Source of the DNA: Gigaspora rosea
Taxonomy: Eukaryota; Glomeromycota; Glomeromycetes; Diversisporales; Gigasporaceae
Reading direction: 5' to 3'
DNA length: 64,000 bases
Assembly (NCBI GenBank): GCA_003550325.1
Contig: QKWP01001215.1
Span: forward strand, 92,528-156,527
This document shows, in pieces, positions 12,601 through 23,999 of this stretch (position 1 is the stretch's first letter; each line of letters starts with the position of its first letter). Position numbers and translations under genes: made by a program. Below the pieces are notes generated by a model. It made no database searches and was not told the DNA's origin. It saw nothing but the letters and a program-made list of their open reading frames with translations.

Positions 12601-13395
12601 TGGGTATCCGTTTGCTATACTAAATTTAGTACATTGTACTAAATTTAGTACAGTACTAAAAGTTAATTTTTGAAAAATTGGTATTAATAATTTTAAATTA
12701 AATTTATCTAATACATAATTCTATATTTATATTTTATTTTGGTATATTTAAAAATCAACTTACTTATCAAATGTTATATTAATATTTTTAAAAGAAAAAT
12801 TGGTTCTAAAAGTGCAGCTAAAAAATACAAAATTATAAATAACAAAAAATTTATTTAATAAAATTTTGTTAAATTTTTAATCAAGTTGTAGAGCTAATTT
12901 TTCTGATTCTAATAATAGTAAATTCATTAAAATTGGTTCAGTATATAAAAAGTTATGAGAAATTTAAATTTACTAACTTTTTACTATGTTTTACTATATA
13001 AAATATATAAAAAGACTAACCATTTTTAGATATGTGTTACTGTAAAACTGGTTTATTTAAATTTATTTTTTTTAATCAAACCAAAGTCAAAATTGGATCC
13101 AAACAATCTAAAAATATATATATATATTTTTTTATTTTTTACAAGTTTTTGTATACTATAATTTTTTTAATACTGTACTAAATTTAGTATAGCAAATTTT
13201 TAGAACAATACAGCAAGTTTAAAAGTAAGCTATACAAAATTTTTATTAATAAATATTACTAACATTGTACAAAAAGATAGTTCTAATATTCAAATATATT
13301 TTGGCAAAATTTGATTAAATTTAGTTAAATAATTAATTCAGAATTAGTTTTTTTGAATATACCAAAATTTAGTACAATAGCCAAATGGATACCCA
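12601..13395. mobile_element. TTAA-flanked MITE, 795 bp
   Basis: Inverted ends TGGGTATCCGTTTGCTATAC and TGGGTATCCATTTGGCTATT are flanked by TTAA on both sides (12597-12600 and 13396-13399). The TTAA TSD resembles piggyBac-type insertion. Subterminal inverted copies of GTACTAAATTTAGTA lie at 12620-12655 and 13165-13195. The same word recurs near 47330, so the family is dispersed. No coding capacity. Confidence 0.75.
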
Positions 13396-13399
13396 TTAA

Positions 13400-14432
13400 T
13401 CCAAGTATAATAGTAAGAGTATAAGGTTTTATAATATAATTTCATCATAAAGGCTTTGAAAAATTGATTACACTAAAATAATTAAAAAAAATAGAGCTAT
13501 TTGCTCTAGACATCTGAAAGCCCACAAGACATTTTTTACTATTAAATTAAATATAAATAATTAATATCCTGATCATAAAGTCCAAAAAATCCTTAAAAAT
13601 TAATTCTTATATGGTACTGCATATAGGTTTGTTTTTGCATAGTTGACAAACAGGTAATCATTACTGGTATGCACACTTCGACCTTGTGATCTGTTTACCC
13701 AATAATCTGTAACATTACAGTTTGAAGCCACATTAATGACAATGAAAACCAATATGCGAAACTAATCTGAAATAATAAGTGTAATTTTTTCTTTATGACA
13801 GAATTTCTTTTTTGATTTAAGATGATTCTTATTTTGAGAACATTTATAATGTTGATTGCGAATAATATGTATTCCATATTTTTTAAATTGGTTATCAGTT
13901 ATACATAGTGGCAATCCAAATTTATCAATAAAGATTTTGCAAAATCAATATAGTGAACTTCAAAAATATTTTGTTTTGTCTCTCATTTTGGAATAAATTA
14001 TTACTATAAAAAATATATTGTTATTGCCCTTCTGCTACCGAACAAATTATGCAGTTGTTTATAGAATCATGCAATATGCTCTTTTCCATTTTTTATTCAT
14101 TTTCTTTTCTATAATATGATTGTTATTCTAACATGCCATAAAGTATCATTATTTTGTATGTTTCTTAGCATACAATCTTAATGAATCTCACTACCTACTC
14201 TTATTTATAACTAAGAGGGATTGATATAACCAGAACAAAAGTTGGGTTATTATTATTTTTTACTTACTAAATATAATACAATCCAATTATCTCATAATTA
14301 ATCAAGTAATCAGTTGCCTCATACATACTGACTAAAAATTACTCTAACCATACTTTATCAATAATCATATTACTAATTATCTGATTACCTTATACCTATG
14401 TTCTATCAGTCAACTAATCGATCGATCATGTG
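13400..14432. other. AT-rich spacer
   Basis: No gene, RNA or clear repeat is seen. The open stretch at 13695-13877 (minus) has no supporting features. Confidence 0.4.
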
Positions 14433-14440
14433 ATCATAAC

Positions 14441-14675
14441 CAGTGTCTGAAATTGGGTTGTGGAGCTGCAGACTGCAACAAATTTTAAATTTTCGCAACC
14501 AAAATCTAATATGCATATGCGAATTCCGCATATAAATTTGCAAATTTTACTTATAAATTTCAATTAAATGCTTAAGCGTGCAACTATATTTTTATAAATT
14601 CTTATAATCCGCAAACTATTCTATTTCATTTAGTTGCAGCCTGCAACAAATTTAAAAATTGAATTTCAGACACTA
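14441..14675. mobile_element. hAT-type MITE, 235 bp, 8-bp TSD
   Basis: The inverted ends are YAGTGTCTGAAATT at 14441 and 14675. The flanks ATCATAAC (14433-14440) and ATCGTAAC (14676-14683) match at 7 of 8 bases, the TSD size of hAT elements. Subterminal self-complementary words (CTGCAGACTGCAACA near the left end, GTTGCAGCCTGCAACA near the right) resemble transposase-binding repeats. Confidence 0.85.
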
Positions 14676-14683
14676 ATCGTAAC

Positions 14684-15995
14684 CAGTCTGTTATATGTTC
14701 ATTTAAATAACAAATAATTTGAGACAAAAGCTGTATTAATACTTAGCTATTTAACAAAACTATACCTCACATTTCATATACTTATACTTAGTGTTAAAAT
14801 TCAATGTTCTCAAGGTTCTCAATGAATATTTGAGTTGTTTTAAGAACATTGATATTTAGAAAAGGTTCTCTGATTTGAGAACATTTTATCCTTTTGAAAT
14901 GTTCTTAATAAGAACATTATAAAATTTTTATGTTCTAGATTTACTATTGAGATCTATAAATTATATAAAATGTTCATCAGTTTGATAATGTAGTTTGATT
15001 GTGACAAATTCTGCATAAGGCTGTTTGAAGTAATTTTTTGGTTAACATTACTTTTCCAGGACTCCCAGAAGGGGGGGAGGGGGTAAAATAAAATGAACAC
15101 TTAATAGATAGATTATTTGGGTCAAATGATATATTGATACTAAGCAAGTAAAAAGACACAAATTATTTGTTAGTATGAAGTTTAAATAGTTAAATAACAA
15201 AGTAATTAGATTCTAATTTATTGTATTAACTAATAGTAACATTAGTAAAAATTATCATAGAGAAGCTTGTTTTATTATGAGCAAATATGAAAAGCACTTT
15301 AAGTTTTAATAAATTATTAGAAATTGAATTGTAAAAATATAAAGAACTATATATAAAGTTTAAAAAATTATTAATAAATAGGCAAAAACTTAGTATGTAA
15401 ATTGTGAGTATAGAATATGAACATACTTTAAAAATTAATGTTCAATATATTTAGAATACTAAAAACTTTTTGTGAACAATAAAGTTTTAAATTATACTTT
15501 TTTGAGAACATAACTTTAGATTTGAATTTTAAACACTGATTATACTGGTATTATTGTTGTATCTAAAGTAGCGATTTATTTAAAGCAGCTATTAAAGTAG
15601 CTCCTAAAATTAAACCCCTAAAATTAGATTTTTATTGGTTGATTTACATGAAAATGTCACGTAGGTACATAACTTTAGACGACCCCCAATCCCTGACTGT
15701 ATTATGCAACTTCTATATCTAATTATTTGGTTAACATTCAGCGGCACAGCTGACACGGAAGGATAATTTTGCTAGAAACCCATTTTTACACTTATGTTTT
15801 TTGTTTATAAATTCTTTTTTTAAAAAGTTGGCTGTTGTCATGGTGATTTACAGTACATAGCAAACTTGTATAGAAATAAAAGAGCAAGTGAACGATCGAT
15901 CGATAACTTGTGCAAGTGATCGATCGAGGGCTGATTACATAGGTCAGTAATGCAGGATTTAATCATGCACATAAAATGAGATAAATATATTATGT
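14684..15995. other. Spacer with GTTCTC/GAGAAC words and a partial MITE
   Basis: GTTCTC, GAGAAC and GAACAT words recur at 14790-14930 and 15415-15520 without strict period. At 15017-15110 there is one end (AAGGCTGTTTGAAGTAATTT) of the MITE family complete at 16086-16347. At 15893-15926 an interrupted palindrome is built on CGATCGATC. No gene is seen. Confidence 0.5.
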
Positions 15996-16364
15996 CAGGG
16001 TGAAACCCGCGCAGCTAGCTAGTAAAACCCACCTTGATCATAGGGTTTGGGTAAAATTCGCGTTAGCATAGTGTGTTTTATATATTAGGCCATTCGAAGT
16101 TGATTCTTCGGTTAACATCACTTTTCCAGGACTCTTGGGAGGAGAAGGAGGATAAAATGAAACAAACATATAAAACAAACATATAAAAATGAACAAAGAT
16201 AGGCCAATTTCATTGGTTGATATAAATCAGTGACTGAAGAGAGTCATCAAGCGTTTTGATTGGCTGTTCATTTTCAGAGGGAGGTGGGGAGGAGACTTTA
16301 GCTAGGGGGGGTGATATTAACCAAAAAATTAACTTCAAACGGCCTTAACGTGGATTTCACCCTA
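15996..16364. mobile_element. MITE with AGGGTGAAA ends, host of a nested MITE
   Basis: CAGGGTGAAACCCGCG at the left faces the complement of YAGGGTGAAATCCACG at the right, around a second complete element (16086-16347). No clear TSD was found. The element lies immediately upstream of the LTR-element fossil. Confidence 0.5.
16086..16347. mobile_element. MITE, 262 bp, ends TAAGGCCGTTTGAAGTT
   Basis: Inverted ends of about 37 bp share TTGAAGTTRATTYTTYGGTT and AAYATCAC. The interior has G-rich strands near both ends (GGGAGGAGAAGGAGG and GGGAGGTGGGGAGGAG, the latter in direct orientation). A half copy lies at 15017-15110. It is nested in the 15996-16364 element. Confidence 0.75.
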
Positions 16365-16409
16365 ATGTGATTTGCATAGCAGATTTGTAATATATTAATA
16401 GTTATGATC

Positions 16410-19400
16410 AAATGACGATCAATTGATGTAATAATAGTTAAAAGTTAAAATATAGTATATAAGCAGAACGAATGTAATAGTATCTTAAAAACATTGAATA
16501 AGTAAAGTGAATAAATACAAAACACTTGCCTTGTTGAATATTGCTAAAGTCGGTTGTAGCAAAGCATTTAGTGCTTGCCGTCTGGTTAGGTTGTTTAGTG
16601 ACATGGGTCATTAATTAACCTGCGACATGAGAACCTGGGTATTCTATCAGCAATCTCGCCAACCGATTGGATTAACGGACCACAGAAAGATTTTAATATT
16701 GTGGTACTATAACTTTAATGAAGATAAAGATGTAAAAATGTTGGAAAGGTTAACAAGTTCAATAAGTTGATGAGATGCAAAGAGGTTTGTGACGAAGAAA
16801 AAATTAATAATCAAATGGAAATAGATGATGACATGGAAGAAAAGATCGCTAAATTAGTTTGTATGAAACCAAAGGCAACTGAATCTATAGAAGTGTATAC
16901 ATACCGATTTGATACATGTGCAGAGCCAGTTAAGTGCATGGTTGACGAAGAAGATTTGATACATTGGTTCGTTTCTGGATTGAAGGAACCATGTTGTAGT
17001 AAAGTCACAGCCTCAAGTTGCACATCATATTAAGTGGTGAAGGTAGTTGCAGAAATCATAGAAATACAGTTATTAAAGGAAGAAAATAAAGATCAGATGG
17101 TTAGAATCACGAGTAATGATCAAGAAACAATAAACAAAATACAAGAGAAAAACGTACCTACGATGTCCAACAAAGATCCAAAGCCCGTGGTACCAAGTCA
17201 AGAAACGAGTTTATCCAAGTGGTTCTGGGACAATGTAGATAGTGGTGATTCTGTTCGGGATATCTTGGAAGATAAGGATATAGAATGCACTACTAGTGGA
17301 CATAGTGACAAAGAAGAACCGGTAGTGATGAAAATCGTGAACAATGACGGTGGTGACGGACGTACGATTAAAAAAGATGTCAAGAACAATAAAAGTGAGG
17401 GTAGAGTTAGTGTGTGCACAGTAGAAAGTAATACAAAGATTAGTTTGATAATGAAAGATGATGAAGTGATTCAAATAGACAATGAAGAGATTGAAACCTT
17501 ACCTAAAGCTGATGATATGGACCACGACGAAAAAGAAATGCGTGAGGCGAAGATGAAACAGGTTGAGGATGGAAAAATATCTGTAAAACCTAAAGTAGAA
17601 AAAAAAAAATATTAGTATTCGATAGAGGAAGAATAATTGATAGGAATGATCCAACATTCAACGTATCTTACGAGGAAATCGACGTTGAGATTATTCTGAT
17701 GAAATCCGATCCGAAGTGATCGATTCGAATCGAAAGCAAGAAGACGTCGATAAGAAGTCATTAGCAATTGATCTAAAAATAGTTGGACACGATGAAACAA
17801 TAAGTGAAAAGATGTGTGGTGAGAAGTATGACGGTAGTGTTGAAATGGATGAATTGGTGAAAGGATAGTAAAAATGTTGACGAAAGAGAAAATAGATGAA
17901 AAAACGGAAATAATAAGCATACATGAAATTGGATTTAAAATTGGATTTGAGAAGTATAATGATCAAACGACCAAGAACGAAAGTATGCCGAAGGAGTGGT
18001 CCGATCTTGCATATAGGTGTCAAAATGATGGAAGTGGTGCTGAAATAGGGTTTGTTGATCGAATATATAGTGTTGAACGTGAAAAGGAAATTGGCGATGA
18101 AAAACCGATTGATGAAATTAGAGAAACTAAGAATAAAGTTGAAATAAGAGAGACGGCAATTGATAAACGTGACATACCTGATCTTGAAGCTGAAAAAGGT
18201 GATGACGGGGATGAAGTTCCCAATGGTAGAGCTGACATCGTTAGTACTGAAGTGGGAAATATTGAAAGAATACGTGAAGGAATTATGAAACATATATACC
18301 ATCATGAATATGGATCTCCTGATGAAAGCTCCTGCCGCGAGAAACATTTTGATTGTGATTACGAATTGGCAATAGTAACCAAAGGTAAAAGTGGTATGAT
18401 CGATGATAAGAGTGCAGCGAATAAGTCAAAGTATGAAGAAATAAAGGGTAAGGAGACCGAAGTGAAAAATTGTGATGAAGTTGATGGTGGAATAATGGAG
18501 CGTGGGAGGAATAATTATGCGGATACAGAGAACCTCCCTAAGTGCACCCTCTATAAGTGCACACCCTCCCTAAATGCACGCTTAAATTTGGCCCAAATAT
18601 ATAGATGACCTCCATAAATGCACTTTTTCTTATTGTTCTCTAAGTGCACGTCATTAAAATTCAGTCTCAAGAGCGTACAATTAGGGAGGGTTCTCTGTAA
18701 TAAAGGAAAAGCATGCATTAGTAGAACATTTAAAGACAATGAGATGCGAATGGAATTGAAAGAATACTTACCCGAGACTCATATAGTAAACTTGGAAACT
18801 GTATTTACCGACATTGATCAAGATTTTGAAACGGGCGATTCTGGATGTTACTGTGAAGATAAGGAGGGTGACCATAATAAATTAGTGTTTGACGTGGGAA
18901 AGTTAATTGAGAACGACAAGGGAACGTCTGATACATATCATGATAAAATCGACGTCGAAGGTATACCCGTGCAATCTGGGAGTGAAGATCATGTGATTGG
19001 TCTTGGTGACACCGCTGGGATAAATGATAACAATTTAATGGACGATATAAATTTGAAAATTGTTATAAAAAGAGAATTGGAATTGGCGTGGAAATGGATA
19101 AAGATGAGACGCAAAAATCTCCTGAAATGGATGATGTTGATGAAACGTCTGGTACTGAACATTGTCATCGAAATGGGATTAATGGAAATGTGGAAAGCGG
19201 TTAGAGCAAAATATTGAGTGTTCGCCGTTCGTGTTAGGCCGTTTTGTGGCTCAGGTCACGAATTTACCCTTGACACTGTTATACTTGAAATCTACTTAGT
19301 TAAAGAGCTCACTCACTGGCATCATTTACATGTTTTCAGAAAATTGACCTCAAGGGGTACGGATGTGATGTAATGAAATTATGAAAAATATTTAATAGGG
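16410..19400 (+). mobile_element. Ty3/gypsy-type LTR-element fossil, Gag side only
   Basis: A Gag-like segment at 16767-17030 has the typical retrotransposon-Gag pattern: an EYTYRF-type helix, then a FVSGLKEP-type motif. It is followed to 19217 by a long Lys/Glu/Asp-rich coding region with no recognisable enzyme domain. A purine-rich candidate PPT and LTR start (GTACGGATGTGATGTAATG) lies near 19358-19376, and a loosely similar GATGTAATAATAG near 16417 may mark the 5' LTR. No RT, RNase H or integrase is present. The copy is broken in several places and split by a pogo-like MITE at 18526-18697. It has far less AT bias than its flanks, which suggests it is younger than the other fossils here. 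Confidence 0.7.
18526..18697. mobile_element. pogo-like MITE, 172 bp, TSD TA
   Basis: Inverted ends CAGAGAACCYTCCCTAA lie inside TA duplications (18524-18525 and 18698-18699). Repeated CCCTAARTGCAC words follow the left end. It is inserted in the acidic/basic coding region of the LTR-element fossil. Its CCTCCCTAAATGCA words are shared with the pogo-like MITE at 45577. Confidence 0.85.
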
Positions 19401-19972
19401 TCTTTGCATTAATTTCTCTTCTAAAAGTCAACATCAGATTCTGAAGGTTGTCACATGAAAATTTTCAAGCTTTAAAAATTACATTAAAAAATTGATTTCC
19501 ACTTATCCATCACTATTGAATACCTAGTAATGATACCATTGACAATACAAAGCAATAGCAACTGCTTAGCTGGAATCCGAATTGACTAATGTTATCATTA
19601 ATCCTTCCATATTATAACCTTTTTTCACTGAAAGTAACTACTAATTTTATAACCAGAAAAACGGTATCTGTTGTGTTCTGGAGTGCCACTTAGTACTGTA
19701 TTAGTAGCAGCTTCAAGTTGACTAGTAAATCTACCAATTTACAATATTTTAGTAAAAATTTTTTTAGTGTATCAAATGTATAACTATTATATACTTTATG
19801 TTTTATAAAAACGTAAAAGCCTTTAACTTCTGTAAAATGAGTTCTTAGAGAATGTAAATTAGGTTAATGTGATGTAATTATATTTATGATTAATTACGTA
19901 AAGAGTTATTTTCTTACATATTAAATTACAGAATTTAAAGTGGTTTATAATAAAATAAATAAAACAAGCGCA
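19401..19972. other. Spacer
   Basis: No gene is seen. The first part may hold the decayed 3' LTR of the preceding fossil. Confidence 0.35.
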
Positions 19973-20240
19973 CACTCTCTCTCTCCTGTAGTTTCTATAC
20001 CAATTTTTTTTTATATTATGATCTCATGCACGACATTCCTCTAGCTTCTTCAGGGTTTCTATATTCAATTTATCTTGCCTTCAGCTACATTCACGCTTAA
20101 TATGTATTTATCTCTCTTCTTCTAATTACATATTTTTTTTTATTGATTATGTCTACACTCAAGACGTAATTCTCGCAACTTTCTTTTATTTTGATTTTTT
20201 TTCATTTATCATATTGAAATTAGTATCTTCAACATTCATT
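19973..20240. other. Pyrimidine-rich tract with CT microsatellite
   Basis: A T/C-biased + strand begins with ACTCTCTCTCTCCT (19974-19987). It resembles the tracts at 6801-7540, 31060-31275 and 58950-59280. No gene. Confidence 0.5.
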
Positions 20241-20289
20241 TAATGAAAATATATATATTTATCCGTCATATAACTATGATCGGACTGTC

Positions 20290-20412
20290 AAATAACTCAG
20301 GTTATTTGATAAAAAAAAAGTTTAATTTGGTTATTCGGCAAAAATCTATAGCTTATTTTGGTTATTCGGCAAAAAATGATAGTTTATTTTGGTTATTCGG
20401 CAAAAGCATTTT
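20290..20412. repeat. 31-bp repeat, three tandem copies, plus a hairpin
   Basis: Three copies of a 31-bp unit (core TTATTTTGGTTATTCGGCAA) start at 20320, 20351 and 20382 with exact spacing. Just upstream, TCAAATAACTCAGGTTATTTGA (20289-20310) is a hairpin. The GGTTATTCG word echoes the TTATTCGTCA arms of the multi-hairpin elements at 21277 and 50251. Confidence 0.85.
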
Positions 20413-20504
20413 ATATTCAAAGCATTCGATTTATTTTTTTATGTTTTACATATCATCGCTATTTATTAATTACAATATTTTTTAATAACAATGCAACTAC
20501 TATC

Positions 20505-20902
20505 GATATATTTAATTGATATTAACATGCGTTGCAGTTATATAGTAGTTTTTAACAATTGATACACCAGCATTATCCTCAGAAAAATTATCTTCTTCAT
20601 CTTCACGAGAAGCTTTGCGAATATTCTGTTGTCCACCAATTGTGATTAAAGATGATGGCGCATATTACTTATTCGTGTTGACTTGTCGAATCCCAAGAAT
20701 AAACTCGGTCATTTCATTCAAGCTGGTCCTTATCTATAATTGTTTCAATTACGTAGTTATATCCTACATCGTGCCGCCAGTTTCTTAAAATCTTAACCCA
20801 TTGTGCAGTTGCCTTCTGGGTTTTCTCTGGGACTGTGCTATTGATTATTTCGTTGATTTCAGCACTGGTAGGTTTGTAGTATTTATTTTTGGTCGTATCC
20901 AT
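20505..20902 (-). pseudogene. Crypton-like DNA-binding protein remnant
   Basis: The minus strand starts with ATG at 20902 and encodes a 62-residue stretch with VPEKTQKATAQWVKILRNW. This resembles the N-terminal helical segment of Crypton/KCTD1-QRICH1-type tyrosine-recombinase relatives (typically P..T...T.WA...F..W). After the stop at 20714-20716 the next frame reads MTEFILGIRQVNTNK, a stop, then APSSLITIGGQQNIRK and an acidic tail to about 20505. I therefore infer one frameshift near 20715 and one in-frame stop near 20670. No recombinase catalytic domain follows. A GA/CT run at 20917-20931 precedes the start. It could be a decayed Crypton transposon or a host gene derived from one. The family call comes from memory of the motif only. 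Confidence 0.5.
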
Positions 20903-20931
20903 ATTTATTACTAAGCGATCAGAGAGAGAGA

Positions 20932-21270
20932 GAAATGTAATCGATTTTAGATCAACTAAAGTATTTATAGACAGAAAAATTACGTCATAGACGTCATCTA
21001 TTTTTAATTAAACTTTTGTCGCTATAAATTAAATTTTTAAATTTAAATTCTTAATAATTAAAAAAAAAAAATAATAATTAAATATATCATAATAATAAAT
21101 TATTTATGCTACTTAACTGTCGCTTGTCCACATAATATAATTTCATATATTTTCGTTATAGTAAGTACATATAAAATTGATTTGAATATAGATCACATTT
21201 ATTATATACGTATTCCTTTTTCTTTTTTTTAATAATTAATTCTATTCGCTTTGCATATGTCCGATCGACA
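20932..21270. other. AT-rich spacer, promoter side of the Crypton-like remnant
   Basis: No gene is seen. AT-rich with homopolymer A and T runs. Confidence 0.4.
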
Positions 21271-21276
21271 TAATCT

Positions 21277-21517
21277 GACAGATAATACCGTTATTGGACG
21301 CTACGCACCAATAACTGTCGTATCTGTGCTAGAATTTGACCGGGAGATGACTGGGCTCCTGCGGGGCCCAGTCGTCTCCCGATCAAATTCTAGCACAGAT
21401 ACGACAATTATTCGTCATGTGCAACAATAATATCGTGATCTTACAGATCACGATATAATTGTTATCACATGCCAAATAACTCCAGTTATTGGATGCTTCA
21501 CATCCAATAACTATATA
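21277..21517. mobile_element. Multi-hairpin MITE, copy 1
   Basis: Four hairpins lie head to tail. H1 is CGTTATTGG, a 10-nt loop, CCAATAACTG (about 21292-21318). H2 is a large stem of about 39 bp per arm centred near 21358. H3 has arms ATTATTCGTCATGTG and CACATGCCAAATAACT around an inner ATCGTGATC/GATCACGAT stem. H4 is CAGTTATTGGATG, TTCA, CATCCAATAACT (about 21486-21513). H1 and H4 are also each other's terminal inverted repeat. The same order recurs at 50251-50484 with diverged stems. Confidence 0.8.
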
Positions 21518-22042
21518 ATATTTATATTCAATTTATTAATGAGTTAAACTTTTTTATTTAATGTAATTGATAATTAATATTAAGTCTCAACACACGCTGA
21601 ATTCAATCATTTAATTTCATTGTATATTATTTGATATTGAACAATTGAGATCTGCAAAAAACTTTTCATCTTATTTTACACCCTCTTGGAACCCACACAG
21701 AATCCATTTTCTCTTGCTATTGTCTGGGCTTAAGCCTCCTGGAAATTATTAATTTGATAAAGCAAATTACTACATATTCTACAAGAAATTAGGCCTAAAT
21801 TTTTCGTTTAATCGTCAGCCGTGTTGCCCGTCTGATTTAACCGGAATTAAAATTGTCCTGGTTCATGATCAACTTAATTTGGCCCGGCGCTATGAAAATT
21901 TTTTATGCGATTAAGCGATCCAATCCCTATAAAAAAATAATCCATATGAAAAATTACTCTTTTGTGGGAGCAGCAATACCTTTACTTTTAGCACATTTGG
22001 AATTTATGTAATAAGAAAGAAAGAGTGTACCGATTTAACTCT
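21518..22042. other. Spacer
   Basis: No gene is seen. The segment 21800-21930 is less AT-biased and has paired short inverted words (TTTAATCGTCAG, GCGATTAAGCG), but no element could be bounded. Confidence 0.35.
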
Positions 22043-22136
22043 AAAGAACTAATAAAATTCTTGTCGTGATGAATACATAAAAAAACTAATAAAATTCTTG
22101 GGATACATAAAGAAACTAATAAAATTCTTGGCGGAT
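22043..22136. repeat. Three-copy tandem repeat, ACTAATAAAATTCTTG unit
   Basis: ACTAATAAAATTCTTGG occurs three times (starting near 22048, 22085 and 22115), separated by GGATACATAAAGAA-type linkers. Copies two and three are nearly identical. Confidence 0.75.
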
Positions 22137-23544
22137 ACAGCATATATGCGATAAAAAAGTAAATGTATAACTGCTAGCTATGGTGATTATGTTATTTGTT
22201 AGTGATGTAAATGAGGGTTTTTTCATGTTTTTATTCACTTGATAAGTGTTATCTAATAGAATTAATTTCTAATTGAATATTAAAAGTCAAATCTTTTAAG
22301 GTTAAAATACTAAATGCATAACGTTTTGGCTGATATAAAAGAATTCATGTAAATGTGGTATGTTTGATAATTTATTTGGTTGTTATTTTTTGCAATATTC
22401 TGTACCTGACTTTGCGCGATGATGTCACGCAGCTAACTGGTCATAGTTAAGTAATTATTAATACTGATGCAGTATTAATATACTTGCATAAAGTTAAAAA
22501 ATATAAAGTTTAATATTAAATTAATTTTTACCATAGAGACAATTAGATATTATAAAATTAACACGTTTTCAAGGTTATTACAGAATATTAACACAATAAT
22601 GATAATTTATTTTAAATAATTTGTGTTCTTAAGCAATGAGCTCTATAAAGAATCTGATCGGTGAGTTTAATCAGGTGGATTAAGATTAGCCAAATTCTTT
22701 GTTGTCCATTGAAGAAAGTTTGTAAAGGGAAGTGTATAGTTGCCTATGTCTATCTTTCAGTGTTAAGATAAAATACGAATAATAATTTTTTGCTCTATGG
22801 CAGAAATTCTTTGTTAGAACAAAAAAGGTAGTTCTTGGCGATGATCAAAAGAATCGCCTTCCCTCAATAGGACTTAACAAAGAATCTATTGGTCTGTTTG
22901 ATCGCCAATCATATTTTTACCGAATTCATTGAGAATACCATTAATGTTACACGCGATTTCATAATTTAACTCTAATAAAATTAATGGTTCTTTTATTTAT
23001 GAATTCTTCATACTACATGAGTACGTAATCATATTTTTGGTTATGTGATGGTTGTTACAAGGCTTATTTATTTCATTTTATGTTGCATAGTAGCGATGCT
23101 AAACAAAGATTATATATAGAGAAGGGTCTATATTGATATTAAATATTTTCCCGATATCTAATCCTGGCCAATATTAATATTAAATAAAGCTAGCTCTCAA
23201 TCTAAAATAAGTATATCGGAATTGTGCCTACATTACGTTGAATTTTGCAGGGTATAAATCAGTTATACATAATTATACATACACCGGGCTCTATGTGTAT
23301 AAGCGGAAATTTCATTTCAACTTATTATATATACATTACATCTAGTTTACATCTAGTATATAACTATTACTAACTTGGCACAGATTATAAAGGTTACAAT
23401 ATATCGAAATCCTGCGTACATGTTCATCCTACGCTTTTATAATAAACTGATGGTCTTATAAATAAAAATGGGTATATACTAGTTCGTCACGACTTACAGT
23501 ATATATTAAACTTTAATAAGCTTGATGGGAAAGCTGATTAATAT
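22137..23544. other. Intergenic spacer
   Basis: No gene, RNA or clear element could be bounded in this 1.4-kb stretch. Composition is slightly less AT-extreme than at 33-41 kb. Confidence 0.35.
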
Positions 23545-23549
23545 TGTAT

Positions 23550-23570
23550 GTACGTACGTACGTACGTATA
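23550..23570. repeat. ACGT tetranucleotide microsatellite
   Basis: The stretch is a tandem run of TACG/ACGT, self-complementary in every register. A second ACGT run of similar length lies at 62975-62996. Confidence 0.9.
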
Positions 23571-23916
23571 TCCTGGGATAAATATTTCTCAAAAAAGGAT
23601 CCCCGAAATGGATCTGCCTGCAGGGGATTATTAAAATTCTGACACAAATTAATTTAGCGGATTCCATTTTGCAGATCCACTGTAATTTTCTAGAGCTAAT
23701 TGTATTTTAACTAAAATGGAAACAATGAAAACAAGAAATCAAACCGTTTTTCCACATACGATACCATGCATAATGCCTGTGTGTACATTATCTAATTTAT
23801 TTAACGTTAGTAAAATAAAATTTGACGTATTGAATCTGTTGTCAAAGAAACTAAAATTTATGTTGTTATAAATCATCACCATTAGTGAATATTGAAACTA
23901 TAAATACCCTTTACAC

Positions 23917-23919
<3 letters not shown>

Positions 23920-23964
<45 letters not shown>
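23920..23964 (+). promoter_or_regulatory. Poly(dA) tract of 45 bp upstream of the 24000 gene
   Basis: An uninterrupted run of 45 A lies 35 bp upstream of the start codon at 24000. Poly(dA:dT) tracts are known nucleosome-excluding promoter elements in fungi. A promoter role here is inferred. Exact length may be affected by sequencing. Confidence 0.55.
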
Positions 23965-23967
<3 letters not shown>

Positions 23968-23999
23968 TGAAATTGAAACTTAGATAGAACTCATGAAAA

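Noticed and set aside
17198-17474. Minus-strand open stretches of 73 and 87 codons
   Set aside because: Antisense shadows of the same charged region.
17691-18347. 218-codon open stretch on the minus strand
   Set aside because: It is antisense to the charged coding-like region of the LTR-element fossil. GAA/AAA-rich sense codons give TTC/TTT-rich antisense frames.
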